From Flavobacterium johnsoniae (GTDB lineage Bacteria > Bacteroidota > Bacteroidia > Flavobacteriales > Flavobacteriaceae), in contig NZ_CP103794.1 in NCBI RefSeq assembly GCF_030388325.1, forward strand, positions 2,790,001 to 2,854,000: DNA of 64,000 bases, written 5' to 3'. Under the pieces are notes generated by a model that worked only from the letters and a program-made list of their open reading frames with translations, had not been told where the DNA came from and did no database searches. Positions 43,619 through 52,629 of this stretch are shown here, piece after piece. Every line of letters starts with the position of its first letter. The stretch's first letter is position 1. Both the position numbers and the translations under genes were made by a program.

Positions 43619-45802
43619 ATGGAAATGGAACAGTTTTATTACGACAACAAAATTGTAAAAAAATTCATTTATGCCACAATACTCTTTGGAGTTGTGGGTA
43701 TGTTAGTAGGGCTTACCTTGGCGGTAATGTACCTTTTTCCCAACATAACAGATGGGATTTCGTGGCTTAGTTACGGTCGTTTAAGACCATTACACACCAA
43801 TGCCGTTATTTTTGCCTTTGTGGGTAACGCATTCTTTGCCGGAATGTATTATTCTATGCAGAGATTATTAAAAGCCAGAATGTTTAGTGATTTTTTAAGT
43901 AACCTTCATTTCTGGGGCTGGCAGTTAATTATTGTTGCTGCAGCGATTACACTTCCGTTAGGTTATACTTCTTCTAAAGAATATGCAGAGCTGGAGTGGC
44001 CAATTGATATTGCAATCGCTTTAATTTGGGTTGTAATGGGGATTAACATGATTGGTACAATGTTACGCCGTAGAGAGCGCCATCTATATGTAGCAATCTG
44101 GTTTTATCTTGCAACATTTGTAACAGTAGCGGTACTGCACATTTTTAACAATATCGAAATTCCAGTTTCGGCTTTAAAAAGTTATTCTGTTTACGCTGGT
44201 GTTCAAGATGCACTTGTACAATGGTGGTACGGACACAATGCGGTGGCATTTTTCCTTACAACTCCGTTTTTAGGATTAATGTATTATTTCGTTCCTAAAA
44301 TTGCCAATAGACCTGTTTACTCATATAGATTATCTATTATTCACTTTTGGTCTTTAATCTTTATTTATATCTGGGCTGGGCCTCACCATTTATTATATTC
44401 TGCTTTGCCAAACTGGGCACAGAATTTAGGAGTTGCATTCTCAGTAATGTTAATTGCTCCATCTTGGGGAGGTATGATTAATGGACTTTTAACGCTGAGA
44501 GGTGCTTGGGATAAAGTTCGTGAAGAACCAGTTTTAAAATTCTTTGTAGTAGCAATTACAGGTTACGGAATGGCAACGTTTGAGGGACCAATGCTTTCTC
44601 TTAAAAATGTAAATGCTATCGCGCACTATACTGACTGGATCGTTGCTCACGTACACGTTGGAGCGTTGGCTTGGAATGGTTTTATGTCGTTTGCTATTAT
44701 TTATTGGTTAATTCCTCGAATGACAAAAACCGATTTGTTCTCTAAGAAATTAGCAAACTTCCATTTCTGGATTGGAACTTTAGGTATTATCGTTTATACA
44801 ATTCCATTATATGTAGCAGGTTTTCAACAAGCTTCTATGTGGAAACAGTTTAATCCAGACGGGACTTTAACTTATGGTAACTTCCTTGAAACCGTAACGG
44901 CTATTATGCCAATGTATTGGATGAGAGCTATCGGTGGTAGTTTATACTTAATTGGTATGCTGACATTGGTTTACAATATCATAATGACAGTTAAACAAGG
45001 TTCTCCAGTTGAAGACGAATTAGCTCAGGCTCCTGCTTTGCAAAGAATCAGCAGCGGAAGAGTGAGAGGGGAGAAATTCCACTCTTGGTTAGAAAGAAAA
45101 CCAATTCAATTAACAATTTTAGCGACGATTGCTATTTTAATTGGAGGTGTCATTCAGATTGTACCAACGATTATGGTGAAATCAAATATTCCGACAATTT
45201 CGAGTGTAAAACCATACACACCTTTAGAATTAGAAGGGCGTGATTTATACATCAGAGAAGGTTGTGTAGGATGTCACTCTCAATCAGTTCGTCCATTCAG
45301 AAGTGAAGTTGAGCGTTATGGTGTTCAATCTAAAGCGGGTGAATTTGTTTACGACCATCCATTCTTATGGGGATCAAAACGTACAGGTCCTGATTTATTG
45401 AGAGTTGGAGGAAAATACAACGACAACTGGCACTTTAACCATATGTGGAATCCACAAAGTACGTCTGCAGGATCTATTATGCCAGGTTATAAATGGCTTT
45501 TTGATAATAAACCAATGGATATTTCATTGACGCAAAAGAAAATGCAGGCCATGATTTCATTAGGTGTCCCATATTCTCCAGCAGATGTTGCAAATGCACA
45601 AAGAACTTTAAGAGAACAGGCGGTTAAAATTGAAAAAAGCTTAGAAAGTGATCCTGATTTTGTGAAAAGTTATGAAGACAGCAAGAAAAAAGCTGTTGCA
45701 AAAGGAGAGAAATTCATTCCGATGAATGAAAGAGAAATCGTTGCTTTGATCGCTTATATTCAAAGACTTGGTACTGATATTAAAGTAAAAGAAACTAAAT
45801 AA
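43619..45802 (+). CDS. ccoNO: cbb3 oxidase subunits I and II fused (CcoNO)
   Basis: The 727-residue protein joins the heme-copper catalytic subunit (about 1-490, 12 or more helices) to the membrane-bound monoheme cytochrome c subunit. Ligands visible include LHTNAVIF (heme b), WWYGHNAVAFFL and GPHHLLY (CuB) and AHVHVGALAWNG (heme b3 and heme b). The CcoO part follows with one helix and CVGCHSQSVRPF (about 548). It reduces oxygen at high affinity and pumps protons. In proteobacteria the two subunits are separate. The fusion is typical of Bacteroidota. Confidence 0.94.
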   Translation: MEMEQFYYDNKIVKKFIYATILFGVVGMLVGLTLAVMYLFPNITDGISWLSYGRLRPLHTNAVIFAFVGNAFFAGMYYSMQRLLKARMFSDFLSNLHFWGWQLIIVAAAITLPLGYTSSKEYAELEWPIDIAIALIWVVMGINMIGTMLRRRERHLYVAIWFYLATFVTVAVLHIFNNIEIPVSALKSYSVYAGVQDALVQWWYGHNAVAFFLTTPFLGLMYYFVPKIANRPVYSYRLSIIHFWSLIFIYIWAGPHHLLYSALPNWAQNLGVAFSVMLIAPSWGGMINGLLTLRGAWDKVREEPVLKFFVVAITGYGMATFEGPMLSLKNVNAIAHYTDWIVAHVHVGALAWNGFMSFAIIYWLIPRMTKTDLFSKKLANFHFWIGTLGIIVYTIPLYVAGFQQASMWKQFNPDGTLTYGNFLETVTAIMPMYWMRAIGGSLYLIGMLTLVYNIIMTVKQGSPVEDELAQAPALQRISSGRVRGEKFHSWLERKPIQLTILATIAILIGGVIQIVPTIMVKSNIPTISSVKPYTPLELEGRDLYIREGCVGCHSQSVRPFRSEVERYGVQSKAGEFVYDHPFLWGSKRTGPDLLRVGGKYNDNWHFNHMWNPQSTSAGSIMPGYKWLFDNKPMDISLTQKKMQAMISLGVPYSPADVANAQRTLREQAVKIEKSLESDPDFVKSYEDSKKKAVAKGEKFIPMNEREIVALIAYIQRLGTDIKVKETK

Positions 45803-45809
45803 CAGCATT

Positions 45810-46004
45810 ATGTTCGAACAAATAAAACACAATATGGAAACAATATCGGGTGTAGAATTATACCCGATTATTTCCCTCTTGATTTTCTTCTTCTTCTTTG
45901 TAGGATTGGGCATTTGGGTATTCTCTTATAGAAAAGAAAAAATTCAGGAAATGAGTAATATACCTTTAGATGAAGGACTTAGTGTAATTACAAAAGAGAT
46001 ATAA
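45810..46004 (+). CDS. ccoQ: CcoQ/FixQ-like small oxidase subunit
   Basis: The 64-residue protein has a single membrane helix (about 19-38) and a short charged tail (FSYRKEKIQEMSNIPLDEG). The position between ccoNO and ccoP (7 and 2 bases) identifies it. CcoQ stabilises the complex in other bacteria. Confidence 0.82.
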   Translation: MFEQIKHNMETISGVELYPIISLLIFFFFFVGLGIWVFSYRKEKIQEMSNIPLDEGLSVITKEI

Positions 46005-46006
46005 AA

Positions 46007-46948
46007 ATGAAAAAGTTTTTCCCAGTATATGTTAGATTACCGTTGATTTTTTTCATCGTATTTGGTTTGATGGAGTATTTTATTGACTCTGGAGATAAAC
46101 CAGGGTTTGTAAAATTTCCGATGGTTTCCGTTTTCTTGTTTGTCTTCTTATTCATTTTAATTGCTATTGAAATTACGCTTAGCGCTGTAAACCGTGTTAT
46201 GTATCAATTAATGACACCAGAAGAAAAAGCGAAAAAAGAATATGAAGAAAGTTTAAGCTTAAAAGAAAGCACATGGTTTAAAAACCTAATTCAAAGGCTA
46301 ACGAAAACATCACCAATTGAAAAAGAAGGCGAACTTTTAATGGATCATGATTATGATGGAATTAAAGAACTTGACAACAATTTACCGCCTTGGTGGGTGT
46401 ATTTGTTCTATATCTGTATCATTTTCGGTGTAATCTATGTTGTTCGTTACGATGTTCTTGGAGCTGACAATCAAGAAATGGAGTTGAAGAAAGAGATGGC
46501 TCAGGCAAAAATTGATGTTGAAGAATATCTAAAAACAGCACCAGATTTAATGGATGAAAAAACAGTTGTTCTACTTACCGATGAACCAAGTTTAGCAACC
46601 GGAAAAGAAATTTTTACAACAAACTGTGCGGCTTGCCACAGAGCAGATGGAGGGGGACAAATTGGACCAAACTTAACAGATGACCGCTGGATTTTAGGAG
46701 GAGGAATTAAAAATCTATTCCACACCATTACAAACGGAGGTAGAGACGGTAAAGGTATGATTTCGTGGAAAGGAACTCTTAAACCAAAAGAAATTCAGAA
46801 GGTTGCCAGTTATATTTTGTCTTTACAAGGAAGTAATCCGAAAGATCCAAAAGAACCAGAAGGAGAGGTTTGGGTAGATGAAAGCGCTCCAATAAACGAT
46901 GCAACAGCTGTTGCTCCGAAAACAGATACCACACAAGTTAAAAAATAA
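46007..46948 (+). CDS. ccoP: cbb3 oxidase subunit III (CcoP), monoheme
   Basis: The 313-residue protein has two membrane helices at the N-terminus (about 10-60) and the FixP_N domain with DGIKELDNNLPPWWVYLFY (about 117-135). One cytochrome c domain follows with CAACHRADGGGQIGPNL (about 207) and a distal methionine candidate in GKGMISWKG. Typical CcoP has two CxxCH motifs and this has only one. The acidic tail ends TDTTQVKK. It donates electrons from periplasmic cytochrome c. Confidence 0.92.
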   Translation: MKKFFPVYVRLPLIFFIVFGLMEYFIDSGDKPGFVKFPMVSVFLFVFLFILIAIEITLSAVNRVMYQLMTPEEKAKKEYEESLSLKESTWFKNLIQRLTKTSPIEKEGELLMDHDYDGIKELDNNLPPWWVYLFYICIIFGVIYVVRYDVLGADNQEMELKKEMAQAKIDVEEYLKTAPDLMDEKTVVLLTDEPSLATGKEIFTTNCAACHRADGGGQIGPNLTDDRWILGGGIKNLFHTITNGGRDGKGMISWKGTLKPKEIQKVASYILSLQGSNPKDPKEPEGEVWVDESAPINDATAVAPKTDTTQVKK

Positions 46949-46964
46949 TTAGAATACAAATATC

Positions 46965-48383
46965 ATGTCAAATTTACCAGACGAAGCGTTTAGAGATACC
47001 ATCGGAACTATAGATGAAGGTGGTAAACGGAAATTTATTTTCCCTAAAAAACCGTCTGGTAAATTTTATGATTATAGAAAGATTGTCAGTTACGTTTTAC
47101 TCGCAATTTTATTCATAAATCCGTTTATAAAAGTAAACGGAAACCAGTTTATGATGTTCAATATTTTAGAACGTCGTTTTAATATTTTTGGATTTCCTTT
47201 TTGGCCGCAGGATTTTTATCTTTTTGTGATTTCAATGCTTATCGGTGTTGTTTTCATACTTTTATTTACGGTTGTTTTTGGAAGGATTTTTTGCGGCTGG
47301 ATTTGCCCGCAAACCATTTTTCTTGAGCTGGTTTTTCGTCGTATCGAATATTGGATTGATGGAGATCGCGGTGCGCAAACTCGTTTGGCAAGGCAAGAAT
47401 GGAATGCAGAAAAAATTAGAAAAAGGTTCGTAAAATGGACTATTTTCTTTTTAATTTCTTTCCTTATTGCAAATGTCTTTTTAGCATATTTAGTTGGAAG
47501 CGACAAATTGTTTTTAATGATAGAACAAGGTCCAATTTCGCAGGCAAGTAATTTTATTGCACTTCTTATTTTTACAGGCGTTTTTTACTTCGTTTTTGTT
47601 TGGTTTCGCGAACAGGTTTGTATTATTGCCTGTCCGTACGGGAGATTGCAAGGAGTTCTTTTAGATAATAAATCGATTAATGTGGCTTATGATTTTGTGC
47701 GAGGAGAAAAAGAAGAAGGGCGTGCAAAATTCAAAAAAAATGAAGATCGAGCTTTAACAGGAAAAGGAGATTGTATAGACTGTCTTCAGTGTGTTCATGT
47801 ATGTCCGATGGGAATTGACATCAGAAACGGAACACAATTAGAATGTACAAATTGTACAGCTTGTATCGATGAATGCGATCATATTATGGAATCTGTTGGA
47901 TTACCAAAAGGTCTTATTCGATATGCTTCTGAAGACGAAATTGCTAAAAAAGAACCTTTCAAGTTTACAGCAAGAATGAAAGGGTATTCTGCAGTTCTCT
48001 TCATCTTACTAAGCATTTTTGTCGGAATGCTATTTTTAAGAACAGATGTTCAAGCAGTTGTTTTACGTTTACCTGGGCAGTTATTTCAGCATAATGGAGA
48101 TAAAATCAGTAATGTTTACACTTATAAAATTGTAAACAAAACAATGAAAGATTACAATGATATTCATTTTGGATTGATCGATCAAAAGGGAACAATTAAA
48201 AATGTTGGGAAACAGCATTTTAAAGTTGCTAAAGAAGGAATTTCTCAAGGAACATTATTTATAGAAATCAATGAAGTTCTCTTAGAAAGCGATAAAACAA
48301 AAGTCAAAATAGGAGTTTATAATGGTTCTGAACTCATAGAAACTACAACAACAAATTTCTTAGGACCACGCAGTTTTAATTAA
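46965..48383 (+). CDS. ccoG: cytochrome c oxidase accessory protein CcoG
   Basis: The 472-residue membrane protein has five or so helices and the cysteine signatures CGWICPQTIF and CIIACPYGR. A two-cluster ferredoxin domain (CIDCLQCVHVCPMG and CTNCTACIDECDHIM, about 266-310) follows, then a C-terminal immunoglobulin-like domain (about 370-472). CcoG is proposed to reduce copper for CcoI. The gene lies 16 bases after ccoP in the same operon. Confidence 0.92.
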   Translation: MSNLPDEAFRDTIGTIDEGGKRKFIFPKKPSGKFYDYRKIVSYVLLAILFINPFIKVNGNQFMMFNILERRFNIFGFPFWPQDFYLFVISMLIGVVFILLFTVVFGRIFCGWICPQTIFLELVFRRIEYWIDGDRGAQTRLARQEWNAEKIRKRFVKWTIFFLISFLIANVFLAYLVGSDKLFLMIEQGPISQASNFIALLIFTGVFYFVFVWFREQVCIIACPYGRLQGVLLDNKSINVAYDFVRGEKEEGRAKFKKNEDRALTGKGDCIDCLQCVHVCPMGIDIRNGTQLECTNCTACIDECDHIMESVGLPKGLIRYASEDEIAKKEPFKFTARMKGYSAVLFILLSIFVGMLFLRTDVQAVVLRLPGQLFQHNGDKISNVYTYKIVNKTMKDYNDIHFGLIDQKGTIKNVGKQHFKVAKEGISQGTLFIEINEVLLESDKTKVKIGVYNGSELIETTTTNFLGPRSFN

Positions 48384-48394
48384 AATATATTATT

Positions 48395-48847
48395 ATGAAA
48401 ATTAATTGGGGAACAGGAATAGTCATTGCATTCGGATTGTTTATGACATTTATTTTATATTTTGTTTTTGAAGTGCAATCAAATTCTAAATACGATAATG
48501 ATTTGGTTGTCGAAGAATATTATAAACATGACACGCACTTTCAGGAAGAAATGGCGAGAATTCAAAATGCGCATGATTTACAGCATAAACCGTCAATAAA
48601 ATATACAGAGAATAACGGTGTATCCGTAACTTTTCCTGCTGGATTCGAAAGCGAAAAAGTAAAAGGAAATATTTTGTTATACAGACCTTCAAATAAAAAG
48701 TTTGATTTTAATACTCAGATAGCTTTGACCAATTCTTCATTGATAATTCCGCAGAAAAAACTAATTAAAGGACGCTGGGATGTTAATATGGAATGGCAGT
48801 ACGAAGGCAAAAAATATTTAACTAAAGAAGTGATTTACGTAAACTAA
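48395..48847 (+). CDS. ccoH: FixH/CcoH family protein
   Basis: The 150-residue protein has one N-terminal membrane helix (about 6-27) and a periplasmic beta domain ending KGRWDVNMEWQYEGKKYLTKE, the FixH signature. CcoH aids cbb3 assembly. It begins 11 bases after ccoG. Confidence 0.88.
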   Translation: MKINWGTGIVIAFGLFMTFILYFVFEVQSNSKYDNDLVVEEYYKHDTHFQEEMARIQNAHDLQHKPSIKYTENNGVSVTFPAGFESEKVKGNILLYRPSNKKFDFNTQIALTNSSLIIPQKKLIKGRWDVNMEWQYEGKKYLTKEVIYVN

Positions 48848-48854
48848 TCTCAAA

Positions 48855-49556
48855 ATGTTATTCTCAGCATTCTTTTTAGGTCTTATCAGTAGTCTGCATT
48901 GCGTTGGAATGTGCGGACCAATTGCTATGATGCTTCCTGTAGACAGGCAAAATGAAGCAAAAAAGATAACGCAGATCATGACATATCATTTCGGTCGTTT
49001 GGCGGCTTACGCTACAATCGGATTAATTTTTGGATTATTAGGAAGAGGCTTTTTTCTTGCCGGATTACAGCAAAAAATGTCCATAATAATTGGTATAATT
49101 ATGATTGTTGTGGTTTTAATTCCAGAGAAGAGATTTGCGAATTATAATTTTTCAAAACCTGTTTACAAAATCATTTCAAAAATCAAATCAAATTTAGGAA
49201 GCCAGTTTAAAAACAAAAGTTATAAATCTCTTTTTACAATTGGTTTGTTAAATGGCTTTTTACCATGCGGAATGGTTTACGTTGCTTTATTTGGAGCAAT
49301 TGCAATGCAGAGCGCTAGTTTTGGTGTTCTTTATATGCTTTTATTTGGAATAGGAACGATACCGTTGATGACAGTTGTAGTTTATGTGAATTCATTGCTA
49401 AAATTGCCTTTCAGAAACAAAATCCAAAAGGCAATTCCGTATGTAGCTGTAATTATTGGAGTCTTATTTATTCTCAGAGGATTAGGACTTGGAATTCCTT
49501 ATGTTTCACCATCTAATATGAGTTTATTTGTGCAACAGACTCCAAATTGTCATTAA
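48855..49556 (+). CDS. TauE/SafE-like (heavy-metal transport) membrane protein
   Basis: The 233-residue protein has six helices and the motif SSLHCVGMCGPIAMMLP (about 11-27), repeated as NGFLPCGMVYVALFGA (about 129). This defines the SafE/HMA-type group often found at the end of cco operons (called CcoS or SenC-associated in some databases). It probably exports or shuttles copper during oxidase assembly, inferred from position. It starts eight bases after ccoH. Confidence 0.86.
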   Translation: MLFSAFFLGLISSLHCVGMCGPIAMMLPVDRQNEAKKITQIMTYHFGRLAAYATIGLIFGLLGRGFFLAGLQQKMSIIIGIIMIVVVLIPEKRFANYNFSKPVYKIISKIKSNLGSQFKNKSYKSLFTIGLLNGFLPCGMVYVALFGAIAMQSASFGVLYMLLFGIGTIPLMTVVVYVNSLLKLPFRNKIQKAIPYVAVIIGVLFILRGLGLGIPYVSPSNMSLFVQQTPNCH

Positions 49557-49573
49557 AAATATATCTTACTTAA

Positions 49574-50938
49574 TTATACAGTCATCGAAAACAGATTTGT
49601 TTCCGGTGACTTTCTTTTTAGATGCAAGTCAAAAGCCATGCAGATGTTACGTACAAAAGGTCTTCCTTCTTCTGTAATTTTAATTGAATTTTCTTCAATG
49701 ACAATTAAACCATCATTTTCTATTTCTTTTAAAGCAATTAAAACTTCAGGAAGTTCTTGAAAATTTAGATATTCTTTTGTCCAAGAAGTTTCTAGTTCAC
49801 AAGTTAAATTCAAAATATGTTTTCTGATAATTAAATCTTCTTTATTTAAAATATGCCCTTTTACGACAGGAAGTTTATCCCATTCTAATAATTGATAATA
49901 ATCTTCTAGATTTTTAGTGTTTTGAGCAAAACTATACCAGCTGTCACTGATGGAAGAAACTCCCAAACCAATCATAACTTGTGTTTTAGAAGCACTATAT
50001 CCCATAAAATTTCTGTGTAAATTACCATTATGAGCTGCTTTAAATAAACTATCTGTTTCTAAAGCAAAATGATCCATTCCTATTTCATGATAACCATTTT
50101 GTGAAAGCAGTTTTTTCCCTATTTCATAAAGCTGTCTTTTTTCGGCATCTTTCGGAAGATTTTCTTCATTAAAACCGCGTTGTCCGTTGCCCTTTATCCA
50201 AGGTACATGAGCATAGCTGTAAAAAGCTAATCGATCTGGTTTTAAAGAATTTGTTTTTTCAACTGTATCAATAACATCTTCAATAGTTTGAAATGGAAGT
50301 CCGAAAATAATATCGTGACCAATAGAAGTATAACCAATTTCTTTTGCCCAAAAAGTCACTTTGGCAACATTATGAAACGGCTGAATTCTATTAATAGCTT
50401 TTTGAACAGTAGCAGAATAATCCTGAACACCAAAACTTACTCGGCGAAAGCCCAAATCATATAATTTTTTTAGCTGTTCGTGAGTCGTATTATTTGGATG
50501 TCCTTCAAAACTAAATTCATGATTTTCTGCTTTTACAGCATAGCTGAAAATTCCAGTGATCAGCAATTCCAGATTTTCTTTAGAAAAGAAAGTTGGAGTT
50601 CCTCCGCCTAAATGTATTTCTTTAATAATAGGTTTTTCTGGAAGTATTTTGCAATATAAATGCCATTCTTTTAAAAGCGCTTTAATATAAGTTTCTTCAA
50701 CAGAATGGTTTTTAGTAATGCGTTTATTGCATCCGCAAAAGGTACACATGCTTTCGCAGAAAGGCAGATGAATGTATAAACTAATTCCGTTTTTTGAATT
50801 GCTTTCTGAGAATGATTTTTGCAAAGAAGTGATCCATTTTTCAGTTGTGAAATCAGCTTCATTCCAATACGGAACTGTCGGATAGCTTGTATATCTTGGG
50901 CCTGGAACATTGTACTTTTGTGTCAAAGAGATTTTCAT
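49574..50938 (-). CDS. hemN: oxygen-independent coproporphyrinogen III dehydrogenase
   Basis: HemN forms protoporphyrinogen IX anaerobically. The 454-residue radical SAM enzyme has PGPRYTSYPT (about 12-21) and the cluster motif C61-x3-C65-x2-C68-x-C70, with a HemN-type extra cysteine at C70. GGGTPTFF, HPNNTT and GFRRVSFGVQDYS also match. The promoter carries an FNR-like box, so heme synthesis switches with the cbb3 oxidase. It is convergent with the cco operon. Confidence 0.94.
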   Translation of the reverse strand: MKISLTQKYNVPGPRYTSYPTVPYWNEADFTTEKWITSLQKSFSESNSKNGISLYIHLPFCESMCTFCGCNKRITKNHSVEETYIKALLKEWHLYCKILPEKPIIKEIHLGGGTPTFFSKENLELLITGIFSYAVKAENHEFSFEGHPNNTTHEQLKKLYDLGFRRVSFGVQDYSATVQKAINRIQPFHNVAKVTFWAKEIGYTSIGHDIIFGLPFQTIEDVIDTVEKTNSLKPDRLAFYSYAHVPWIKGNGQRGFNEENLPKDAEKRQLYEIGKKLLSQNGYHEIGMDHFALETDSLFKAAHNGNLHRNFMGYSASKTQVMIGLGVSSISDSWYSFAQNTKNLEDYYQLLEWDKLPVVKGHILNKEDLIIRKHILNLTCELETSWTKEYLNFQELPEVLIALKEIENDGLIVIEENSIKITEEGRPFVRNICMAFDLHLKRKSPETNLFSMTV

Positions 50939-50959
50939 AATGACGGATTTAGTTTACAT

Positions 50960-50967
50960 CAAAATTA
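50960..50967 (-). promoter_or_regulatory. -7 element of hemN
   Basis: CAAAATTA reads TAATTTTG on the minus strand, 21 bases before the start at 50938. Confidence 0.68.
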
Positions 50968-50989
50968 AAACTTCAACGACGGAGATAAA

Positions 50990-51003
50990 ATGACAAATAT
51001 CAT
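50990..51003 (-). promoter_or_regulatory. FNR-like box before hemN
   Basis: ATGACAAATATCAT (reverse ATGATATTTGTCAT) matches the boxes before ccoI and ccoS. Its centre is again 36.5 bases from the end of the -7 element. Confidence 0.75.
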
Positions 51004-51012
51004 GTAAAGGGC

Positions 51013-51043
51013 AAAAAAAAGAGGCTCAAATTTGAGCCTCTTT
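51013..51043 (-). terminator. terminator of the 158-residue protein gene
   Basis: AAAGAGGCTCAAA and its complement form a perfect 26-bp palindrome (51018-51043). The A-run 51013-51020 gives the U-tract on the minus strand. Confidence 0.82.
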
Positions 51044-51058
51044 AGTTGAATTAAATAA

Positions 51059-51535
51059 CTAACGTGAAATAGAATCTTGGATGATTTTAAGCCATTTTTT
51101 TGCAAACTGATGATCTTGATAGACACTAATCTGTTTGATGCGGTCGTCATCAAAATCATAGAATGGAATTATTATCTTTTTAGATGTTTCTTTGTCCTGA
51201 AATTCGAAATCAATTTTAATAATGGTATTCGAATGTGCGTCTGTAGTTGGAATTAATTTACATGAATCAATTGTATTTAAATCAACATAAATTGATTCTT
51301 GCTGATTTGGATTGAAATTCATCAGAATGAATTTATTATTTTTTTGATCCAGTGTTAATGTTTTATTGTTGATCGATTCTGTCAAATCAAAACTTTCTGG
51401 ATTAGAAGGATTAAATCTCTTTTTAATATTTAAAATTCTCGATTTACTTGCAGCGCTTGAACGTGCAGAAAAATATACTGGAATTGCGACAATAATTAAA
51501 ATCACAATCCCCATAATGGTTGTTGTAGTTTCCAT
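51059..51535 (-). CDS. membrane-anchored protein, unknown
   Basis: The 158-residue protein has one N-terminal membrane helix (about 5-25, TTIMGIVILIIVAIPVYFSA). A soluble domain follows that looks beta-rich first (KTLTLDQKNNKFILMNFNPN) and helical at the end (QFAKKWLKIIQDSIS). It is probably membrane-bound with the domain in the cytoplasm. No family is recognised. It has its own terminator. Confidence 0.7.
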   Translation of the reverse strand: METTTTIMGIVILIIVAIPVYFSARSSAASKSRILNIKKRFNPSNPESFDLTESINNKTLTLDQKNNKFILMNFNPNQQESIYVDLNTIDSCKLIPTTDAHSNTIIKIDFEFQDKETSKKIIIPFYDFDDDRIKQISVYQDHQFAKKWLKIIQDSISR

Positions 51536-51631
51536 AATGTTTTAATGAAATAAATAAATGATATACACCGGCTTTTCGTTAGAAAGCGGTTATAGTTTGA
51601 AGAATAATCTTCGTCTAAAATCAAATTTTAT

Positions 51632-51979
51632 TTACCAGAAAAAATGGAAAGCATAAAGTATGACTGAAACTTTTTTACTTTGAGTAGTAAATAGTTTTGT
51701 GTATGCTGAAGTAGATGTAATTGTTTGATGTTGTGGGATAAGAGGTAGAAAAGAATCTAAACACTTTAATATCCCAGATGAAGTGGTTTTGATATTCGCT
51801 GCAAACTGATAACTTCCTTGCGGCTGTATAAATGCAGATGAATCTCCAATTTCTTTGCAGAAATTAGAATCCGTTTTTTGTGTCTCATTTATGTGCACAG
51901 AGGCTGTGTCTGCCTGATAAGCAAACAAACCTGCAATCAAAAGTGCAATAAATACAACGGTTTTACGAATCCAATTCAT
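51632..51979 (-). CDS. small exported protein, unknown
   Basis: The 115-residue protein has a signal peptide or membrane anchor (about 7-24, TVVFIALLIAGLFAYQAD). A short Thr/Ser-rich mature part with cysteines at FCKEIG and LKCLDS follows, and it ends in an unusual aromatic tail (LYAFHFFW). The gene is closed by its own stop and has no frame competitor. No family is recognised. Confidence 0.6.
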   Translation of the reverse strand: MNWIRKTVVFIALLIAGLFAYQADTASVHINETQKTDSNFCKEIGDSSAFIQPQGSYQFAANIKTTSSGILKCLDSFLPLIPQHQTITSTSAYTKLFTTQSKKVSVILYAFHFFW

Positions 51980-52040
51980 TTCGGCGAATTTAAGTCATAA
52001 AACACAATTAATGAAATTTTATAGAATTAATTAACACTCA

Positions 52041-52080
52041 AAAAAAATCCTCAGTATTTTATTTAAAAAACTGAGGATTT
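52041..52080 (-). terminator. terminator of the DoxX gene
   Basis: AAATCCTCAGT (52045-52055) pairs with ACTGAGGATTT (52070-52080). The A-run 52041-52047 is the U-tract. Confidence 0.8.
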
Positions 52081-52086
52081 AAGATG

Positions 52087-52509
52087 TTATTGTTGCATTT
52101 TAAAATAGTAATCTGCAGAATGTTTGCCACTTCCGTAAAAGAGGAAGAAAATACAGATAAATAAAACGACTAAAGCTAAAACTAAACTTTCAGAGTGCAT
52201 TTTTCCCATAAAGTTTACGAGAACTGCACCAAATAAAATAGGCAATTGAGCCGCGATTGCCCAACGTGTCAATAGCCCGAAAATAATCATTATACCACCA
52301 ATCATATGAGCAGGAGCAATGTAATGCAGCATAAACATTCCTCCTCCAAATTTATCAATAGGGGAAATTAAATCATGCAGGTATTGAATATTGGTGACAA
52401 ACGAGACACCTTTCATAAATAAAAATCCACCCAAAACAATACGTACTAAATCAACTGGTAAATAAGTGTGCGAATTCGCCCATTTATTCAAACTTTTTAC
52501 ATTTTCCAT
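52087..52509 (-). CDS. DoxX family membrane protein
   Basis: The 140-residue protein has four membrane helices with the DoxX pattern (VDLVRIVLGGFLFMKGVSFV, IAPAHMIGGIMIIFGLLTRWAIAAQLPILFGA by its parts HMIGGIMIIFGLLTR). The family is found near redox and thiol-stress genes, but no role can be assigned here. It stands alone. Confidence 0.83.
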   Translation of the reverse strand: MENVKSLNKWANSHTYLPVDLVRIVLGGFLFMKGVSFVTNIQYLHDLISPIDKFGGGMFMLHYIAPAHMIGGIMIIFGLLTRWAIAAQLPILFGAVLVNFMGKMHSESLVLALVVLFICIFFLFYGSGKHSADYYFKMQQ

Positions 52510-52629
52510 GATGCTGTGTGATTAAAAATTATATACTAAGTTACTAATTTTTAATGATATGTGTATTTTAAATAGCTTTAAAATGAGTTTTTTGCTTTTT
52601 ATTTAACGTATTGTTGAGAATTCTTAATT

